Shown piece by piece: positions 6,613 through 10,373 of a stretch of DNA of 10,373 nt (position 1 is its first letter; every line of letters begins with the position of its first letter). A model generated the notes under the pieces. It saw only the letters and a list, made by a program, of their open reading frames with translations, searched no databases and was not told the DNA's origin. Where the stretch lies: NCBI GenBank assembly GCA_030639495.1, contig DAOWCP010000085.1:1-10373 (forward strand), read 5' to 3'. The stretch comes from JAGLTN01 sp023135255. Its GTDB lineage: Bacteria > Planctomycetota > Phycisphaerae > Sedimentisphaerales > Anaerobacaceae. The position numbers and the translations under genes were made by a program.

Positions 6613-7332
6613 ATGTATATAATACCAGCTATTGACTTACGCGGCGGAAAATGTGTAAGGCTTATCCAGGGGCAGTATGACCGTCAGATAACTTATAAGG
6701 ATGACCCCGCGGCGCAGGCTCAGGAGTTTGCCTCAGCAGGAGCCGAATGGCTTCATGTCGTTGATCTCGATGGTGCAAAGATCGGAAAGCCTGTCAATAC
6801 CGAAAGCATTGCCAAAATAGTAGCCTCTGGTCAGCTTAAGGTTGAAGTTGGCGGCGGGATACGTAACGAACAGTCGATAAATGAATTGCTGGATATGGGA
6901 GTTGAGCGGGTTATCATTGGCACGAAAGCAGTTACGGATTTTGACTGGTTCCGCGAGATGGCAGAGAAATATAATGGAAAGCTCGTTCTGGGACTTGATG
7001 CAAAAGGCTCTAATGTTGCTACCCAAGGCTGGACTGAAAGTTGCGGCCAGACACTAATGGATTTTGCCGCCAAAGCTGCTGAATTGCCCCTGGCAGCCAT
7101 AATCTACACCGACATTGCAAAAGACGGCATGATGAGCGGGCCTAACTTTGAAAGAACAAAAGAGCTGGCAAATTCCGTGGATATTAACGTTGTTGCTTCG
7201 GGGGGAGTTTGCACGGCTGCGGATATTAAAAAACTCGTTGAGCTGGGCTCTATTGCAGCGGCGATCGTGGGAAGAGCCATCTATGAGGGAACCATCACAG
7301 TTGAGCAGGCTATAGAAGCGGCTGAAGCTTAA
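6613..7332 (+). CDS. hisA: Phosphoribosylformimino-5-aminoimidazole carboxamide ribotide isomerase (histidine biosynthesis)
   Basis: This 239-residue protein has full family length and a (beta/alpha)8 fold. The first strand IIPAIDLRGGKCVRL carries the catalytic D8. VEVGGGIR (77-84) and ASGGV (195-199) are the two phosphate-binding loops. LVLGLDAKG carries the second catalytic Asp, D129. IIYTDIAKDGMMSGPN (163-178) and VGRAIYEG (219-226) are typical of HisA rather than HisF. HisA is a cytoplasmic Amadori isomerase that opens the aminoaldose ring of ProFAR to PRFAR, the fourth step of histidine biosynthesis. No other his gene is in the window, so it is either a lone gene or the start of a dispersed set. 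Its stop overlaps, by 4 bases, the stop of the convergent response regulator gene. GC is higher than in the polysaccharide genes. Confidence 0.97.
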   Translation: MYIIPAIDLRGGKCVRLIQGQYDRQITYKDDPAAQAQEFASAGAEWLHVVDLDGAKIGKPVNTESIAKIVASGQLKVEVGGGIRNEQSINELLDMGVERVIIGTKAVTDFDWFREMAEKYNGKLVLGLDAKGSNVATQGWTESCGQTLMDFAAKAAELPLAAIIYTDIAKDGMMSGPNFERTKELANSVDINVVASGGVCTAADIKKLVELGSIAAAIVGRAIYEGTITVEQAIEAAEA

Positions 7333-8015
7333 TCGTCTTCCGGCGGTTCAAATTTATAACCTACGGAGCGGATGGTTTTTATAAAAGCAGGGCGATGCGG
7401 GTCAGGTTCTATCTTGTCTCGCAGCGTAGTGACACATCGGTCAATACTCCTGGGCGTAACAAAACAGTTGAATCCCCAGACAGCGTTTAAAATATCATCT
7501 CTGGTGAGAGCTCGGCTTTGCTTCTTTAAAAAATAAGCCAGCAAATCAAATTCTTTAGGCGATAACTCAATTGCCTTATTGTTTCGTGTTAGTTTTCTTG
7601 CACTGAGATCCAGCACGAAGTCAGCAAATTTGTATTCAGAGCTTTCGCTTTTTTTAGCCCGTCTGAGAAATGCTGACACCCTGGCAAGCAATTCTTTTAT
7701 ACTGAAAGGCTTGGTGACATAATCATCAGCGCCGAGGTTAAGTCCCAAAATAATATCCGATTCCTGTCCCTTGGCGGTTAGCATTATGATCGGCACATCA
7801 AGGCCGGCTTCTCTTAGCCAGCGGCATATTTCATAGCCATTGATCTTAGGCAGCATAATATCGAGGATTATTAAATCGGGTTTGGCATCTAATGCCGCCT
7901 CAAGCCCCTTTTCACCATCGTCAGCGGTCAATACATGATATCCTGCATACTCGAAGTTATCCTTCAGGCCCCGCAGCATTGTCGAATCATCTTCTATTAT
8001 CAGTATTGTTTCCAT
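7329..8015 (-). CDS. OmpR/PhoB-family two-component response regulator
   Basis: This 228-residue protein has a receiver domain (about 1-118) and a winged-helix DNA-binding domain (about 128-224). The receiver has the acidic pair D9-D10, phosphoacceptor D52 in LIILDIMLP, T80 in IIMLTAKG and K102 in YVTKPF, so it should be phosphorylated by a kinase. The output domain shows LSPKEFDLLAYFLKK (151-165), the recognition helix RSIDRCVTTLRDKIE (189-203) and the wing IRSVGYKF. It is a DNA-binding transcription regulator; target genes cannot be read here. Its likely partner is the histidine kinase at the right edge, about 2 kb upstream on the same strand with three reading frames between. It starts 8 bases after dapF, so the two are probably co-transcribed. 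Its first 112 bases recur in diverged form at 9015-9126. Confidence 0.95.
   Translation of the reverse strand: METILIIEDDSTMLRGLKDNFEYAGYHVLTADDGEKGLEAALDAKPDLIILDIMLPKINGYEICRWLREAGLDVPIIMLTAKGQESDIILGLNLGADDYVTKPFSIKELLARVSAFLRRAKKSESSEYKFADFVLDLSARKLTRNNKAIELSPKEFDLLAYFLKKQSRALTRDDILNAVWGFNCFVTPRSIDRCVTTLRDKIEPDPHRPAFIKTIRSVGYKFEPPEDD
7904..8015. repeat. Direct repeat copy A1: first 112 bases of the response regulator gene
   Basis: This segment aligns without gaps to 9015-9126. I count 103 of 112 identical bases. Of the 9 differences, 2 fall in codon 4 (Ile to Val) and the other 7 are synonymous. Similarity ends at the ATG on the upstream side. Confidence 0.9.
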
Positions 8016-8023
8016 TTTTTATT

Positions 8024-8866
8024 TTATCCAAACATTTCTTTTGTTATTGTGCCTTCAGCTACTTTTGTTACGGGGCCTGTCATTGTGATTGCAAAGTTGT
8101 CCGAGATGACTATTTTAATTTGTCCGCCTGGCATGTGGACGTTTATATTTGAATCACACATGTCCAACCGCCTTGCGACAGCGGCGGCGGCACTACTACT
8201 GCTGCCCGAAGCTAACGTGTAACCCGCGCCTCTTTCCCAAATCTCGATTCTGATATTATTTCGATCAATAACTTTCATAAATTGCACATTTGTTCTGTTA
8301 GGAAAGCGTGGGGCTGTTTCGATTTTTGGGCCCAATTTTCGGGCTAAGGCCTCGGATAAATCATTTTGTAGAATGACACAGTGTGGGTTACCAATAGTGG
8401 CTGCTGAGAATTCTATCATCTCGCCATCAATTTCCATTTTTTCATTGATAACTTCTCTTGGCGGCCCAGCTACTGGTATTTTGGTACCGTCGAAACTGAC
8501 TTGCCCCATTTCAACTGTAACCTTTCGCCCATTTTCATGAACCTGAGCGCTAACTTTACCACCAGTGGTCAATATACTAAATTCGTTTGTCCCAACCAAT
8601 TTTCTATCCCAAAGATAACGAGCAAAAATCCGTAGTCCGTTGCCGCTTTTCTCAGCTTCGCTGCCGTCAGGATTAAATATACGTAATTCAAAATTAGCCT
8701 TATCCGTCTCCATCTGTCCATAAAGAATACCATCGGAACCTATACCATAATTGCGATGGCATATTTTGCGGATATGTTCTTCTGTTAAATCGTCAGCAAA
8801 TTCTTCTGGATCCAGAACGATATAATCATTTCCTAATGCATGATATTTAAAAAACTTCATTGTCAT
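8024..8866 (-). CDS. dapF: Diaminopimelate epimerase-family protein with both catalytic cysteines replaced by serine
   Basis: This 280-residue protein matches DapF in length and along its whole course: MKFFKYHALGNDYIVLD, RNYGIGSDGIL (38-48), FELRIFNPDGSEAE (59-72), GNPHCVIL (159-166), RTNVQFMKV (191-199) and IEIWERGAGYTLASG (207-221). DapF converts LL- to meso-diaminopimelate for peptidoglycan and lysine by a two-base mechanism using paired cysteines. Here the first reads EKSGNGLRIFARYL (S74 where C-G-N-G is usual) and the second LASGSSSSAAAA (S220 where A-C-G-T is usual). I checked both codons (AGC and TCG). The Glu of ERG is kept, but the usual GET is GYT. Serine at both sites may be a natural subfamily, may change the substrate, or may reduce activity. 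Met3 at 8860 is an alternative start and matches the usual family N-terminus. It lies between a kinase-linked membrane gene and a response regulator. Confidence 0.88.
   Translation of the reverse strand: MTMKFFKYHALGNDYIVLDPEEFADDLTEEHIRKICHRNYGIGSDGILYGQMETDKANFELRIFNPDGSEAEKSGNGLRIFARYLWDRKLVGTNEFSILTTGGKVSAQVHENGRKVTVEMGQVSFDGTKIPVAGPPREVINEKMEIDGEMIEFSAATIGNPHCVILQNDLSEALARKLGPKIETAPRFPNRTNVQFMKVIDRNNIRIEIWERGAGYTLASGSSSSAAAAVARRLDMCDSNINVHMPGGQIKIVISDNFAITMTGPVTKVAEGTITKEMFG
8428..8507. repeat. Direct repeat copy B1: internal segment of dapF
   Basis: This segment aligns without gaps to 8940-9019. I count 71 of 80 identical bases. Three of the 9 differences change two residues and the rest are synonymous. 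It encodes DapF residues 121-146. Confidence 0.88.
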
Positions 8867-8939
8867 ATTTATAATTCTTTCTGTTGAATTAAGTCTTTCA
8901 TCAGTGAGCTTATAATTTAACCTTATTTATATCTATCAG

Positions 8940-9019
8940 CGATTTCCATTTTCTCATTGATAACTTCTCTTGGTGGCCCTGCTACTGGTATTTGGGTGCT
9001 ATCGAAACTGACCTGCCCC
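8940..9019. repeat. Direct repeat copy B2: diverged copy of the dapF internal segment, in the chimeric remnant
   Basis: It is the partner of 8428-8507, 512 bases away in the same orientation. Beyond 8940 the ungapped similarity is lost, although a short CTATCA shared just past the edge (8932-8937 and 8413-8418) hints at a small deletion. Confidence 0.88.
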
Positions 9020-9126
9020 TTTTCACCATCGTCAGCGGTCAATACATGATAACCTGCGTACTCGAAGTTATCCTTCAACCCCCGCAGCATCGTCGAATCA
9101 TCTTCTATTATTAAAACTGTTTCCAT
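9015..9126. repeat. Direct repeat copy A2: diverged copy of the response regulator 5' end, in the chimeric remnant
   Basis: It is the partner of 7904-8015 in the same orientation, 1,111 bases away. It covers codons 1-37 of the receiver domain and ends at the GCCCC junction. Confidence 0.9.
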
Positions 9127-9145
9127 AATTCACGTTTTTTTAAGA

Positions 9146-9982
9146 TCATCTTTTAGAATAGGAAAAAATCTCGTCTTTATTTTTTATAATCAAAGCCTCT
9201 GTCTGTGAATTGAGCTTATTGATTCCAATTATTATTTCCCTGCCAAAATTGTTGAACATTTCATGGTATATAAGTGAGCCTGATGGGCTATAAATCAGCA
9301 ACATTGTATGATGTGATGTAGCTCGCAGTTCTGCGATTACAGCCAAATATTTTTTTTCATTTGGCGACAACCTGATTTCCATGGCTTGTAACTGGCGGAT
9401 ATAATGAAATTTTTCATCTAATAAGGTTTGGATGACAAAATTATGACCCTTGTCAACAGCACAGATTGTATCTTCAGTAAAACGCAACATTATTCTCAAA
9501 TCATTCCAAACTAACGATCTGCCTTTATCACGTTGTTCGGAAAATACAGTTGTAGTATCTGAAACAACAGGCTCTGAATTTACATCTTTTTTTGCTATGG
9601 ATTCGTTAGAGTAAATTATTCTGGGTTTATTAAATTCCACATTGTTTTTCGTTACTAAGAAACCAGCTATTCCGGTTAATAGAGAAAAACCTATTACAAA
9701 TATCAGGCTTAATCGAATTAGTTTGTTACCATCGATAGTTAGCTGTCCGCAAAGTAAAAATACAAAGGCTAAAATAATTCCGATTACGACGCCAGCTACT
9801 ACACCAATAATAACTAAAAAGGGCATAACCATTAAGGCTAAACAGCTTGTTGAACTTGGTGAACCAATTAGAAATTCTGCGTAATATGAAGTATAAAGAA
9901 AACTTGCAGTTGCCAAACCAAAAACAATAGCGCATATCAAAGGCAAAGCTATTAAAGTGCTATATTCGTCATCTTCAAACAT
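9146..9982 (-). CDS. Unrecognised membrane protein in a two-component operon
   Basis: I do not recognise this 278-residue protein. It has an acidic start (MFEDDEY), three clear hydrophobic helices (about 9-32, 47-79 as one long or two short spans, and 88-110), then a Ser/Thr-rich linker (111-155) and a soluble C-terminal domain (156-278). That domain alternates short strands: KKYLAVIAELRA, MLLIYSPSGSLIYHE, ALIIKNKDEIFSYSK. The pattern resembles one or two beta-propeller-like blades, but there are too few for a propeller. Its ATG overlaps the end of the kinase gene by 8 bases (ATGTTTGA), a strong sign of translational coupling and of a role tied to the kinase, perhaps as an accessory sensor or modulator; that is inference. 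The chimeric remnant begins 19 bases downstream. Confidence 0.8.
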   Translation of the reverse strand: MFEDDEYSTLIALPLICAIVFGLATASFLYTSYYAEFLIGSPSSTSCLALMVMPFLVIIGVVAGVVIGIILAFVFLLCGQLTIDGNKLIRLSLIFVIGFSLLTGIAGFLVTKNNVEFNKPRIIYSNESIAKKDVNSEPVVSDTTTVFSEQRDKGRSLVWNDLRIMLRFTEDTICAVDKGHNFVIQTLLDEKFHYIRQLQAMEIRLSPNEKKYLAVIAELRATSHHTMLLIYSPSGSLIYHEMFNNFGREIIIGINKLNSQTEALIIKNKDEIFSYSKR

Positions 9983-10373
9983 GATAAAATTCCTTTGTTT
10001 TTGCTAAGCTTACTATAAAGTTACTTCCTTTGCCTGGTTGGCTTTTAACTTCGATTTTGCCTTTATGAGCATCGACGATAAATTTAACGATAGATAGCCC
10101 CAGGCCTGTACCTTCTGTCTTTCTTGCCAAGCTGTTGTCGGCCTGATAAAACCTGTTGAATATCCTTCTGGTAGTTTTCTTGCTCATTCCAATCCCGTTA
10201 TCTTTTACCTCAAAGCAAATCTGGTTATTTTCTTCGAAAACCCGCAAAATTATCTGCTTTTCATCGTAGCTGTATTTATAAGCGTTGTCTAACAGATTTA
10301 CCAGCACTGTTGCCATTGCATCTTTATCCGCATAGACGTCCGGCAGATTCTTTTCAATTTCCATGGCAAATTC
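9975..10373 (-). CDS. Sensor histidine kinase, C-terminal ATPase domain (5' part outside window)
   Basis: The reading frame is open to the right edge (Glu-Phe-Ala precede the internal Met at 10364, which is not the true start), so about 132 C-terminal residues are visible. Counting from that Met, the HATPase_c motifs are complete: N-box NLLDNAYKYS (23-32), G1 box VKDNGIGM (53-60), F-box RIFNRFYQAD (67-76) and G2 box GTGLGLSIV (85-93), ending in GKGSNFIVSL. The dimerisation/His domain and the sensor region lie outside, so the signal cannot be inferred. The F-box and G2 style is that of PhoR-like kinases, which usually pair with OmpR/PhoB-type regulators such as the one at 7329-8015. It is the first visible gene of this minus-strand operon and overlaps the next gene by 8 bases. 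Confidence 0.95.
   Translation of the reverse strand, partial: EFAMEIEKNLPDVYADKDAMATVLVNLLDNAYKYSYDEKQIILRVFEENNQICFEVKDNGIGMSKKTTRRIFNRFYQADNSLARKTEGTGLGLSIVKFIVDAHKGKIEVKSQPGKGSNFIVSLAKTKEFYHV

Larger units (their letters stand above)
8923..9126 (-). pseudogene. Chimeric remnant: response-regulator N-terminus fused in frame to an internal piece of dapF
   Basis: This 67-codon reading frame is a mosaic of its two downstream neighbours. Residues 1-37 match residues 1-37 of the response regulator except I4V. Residues 37-63 match DapF residues 121-146 except G127S and K129Q. Then ADRYK and a stop follow. The join lies at plus-strand GCCCC (9015-9019), a sequence present in both parents in the same codon phase, which suggests a microhomology-mediated join. 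The product would lack the receiver's phosphoacceptor Asp, switch Thr and Lys, and all of DapF's active site, so no function is expected. The start is 19 bases after the upstream membrane-protein gene. DNA divergence from the parents is about 8-11% and mostly synonymous. I treat it as a degraded duplicate. A translated small protein is possible but unsupported. Confidence 0.85.

Noticed and set aside
8923..9126. A functional small receiver-like protein
   Set aside because: It lacks the phosphoacceptor Asp, the switch Thr and the Lys, and its second half is an out-of-context piece of DapF.

Overview
The window is a bacterial chromosome segment of moderate to low GC, with densely packed, often overlapping genes. 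The lineage cannot be read from any single gene. The combination suggests an environmental Gram-negative bacterium: a TIGR03790-type secreted protein (a family reported mainly from exosortase-carrying Planctomycetes, Verrucomicrobia, Cyanobacteria and Proteobacteria), a VanZ-like membrane protein, an exopolysaccharide-type locus, signal-peptide-bearing proteins and diaminopimelate metabolism. A planctomycete of the Phycisphaerae type is my best guess, and it is inference only.

Positions 1-4093 (+ strand) hold the 3' end of a surface polysaccharide locus. It runs from a hexapeptide-repeat acetyltransferase (5' end outside the window) to a GT4 glycosyltransferase, a GNAT acetyltransferase, a PglC/WcaJ-type sugar-phosphate transferase and a secreted TIGR03790-family protein. 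The first four are coupled or overlapping and look like one operon that makes and decorates a lipid-linked glycan. Convergent to it, and overlapping it by 14 bases, is a VanZ-like multi-pass membrane protein (- strand).

Positions 4973-6223 (+) encode an unusual exported two-domain protein: a SagB-type nitroreductase-like domain followed by a DJ-1/PfpI domain. A tRNA-Ser(CGA) on the - strand follows, then an intergenic region of about 280 bases with palindromes and an imperfect repeat, then hisA (+).

Positions 7329-10373 (- strand) read, in transcription order: sensor histidine kinase (only its ATPase domain is inside), a three-helix membrane protein of unknown function overlapping it by 8 bases, a small chimeric gene remnant, a dapF-like epimerase gene, and an OmpR/PhoB-type response regulator. 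The kinase and regulator are probably partners, with the unknown membrane protein and dapF embedded between them.

Two observations stand out. First, the remnant at 8923-9126 is an in-frame mosaic of codons 1-37 of the response regulator and codons 121-146 of dapF, joined at a shared GGGGC. Each part is about 90% identical in DNA to the intact neighbour, and most differences are synonymous. Second, the intact dapF product carries serine where the family has both of its catalytic cysteines.
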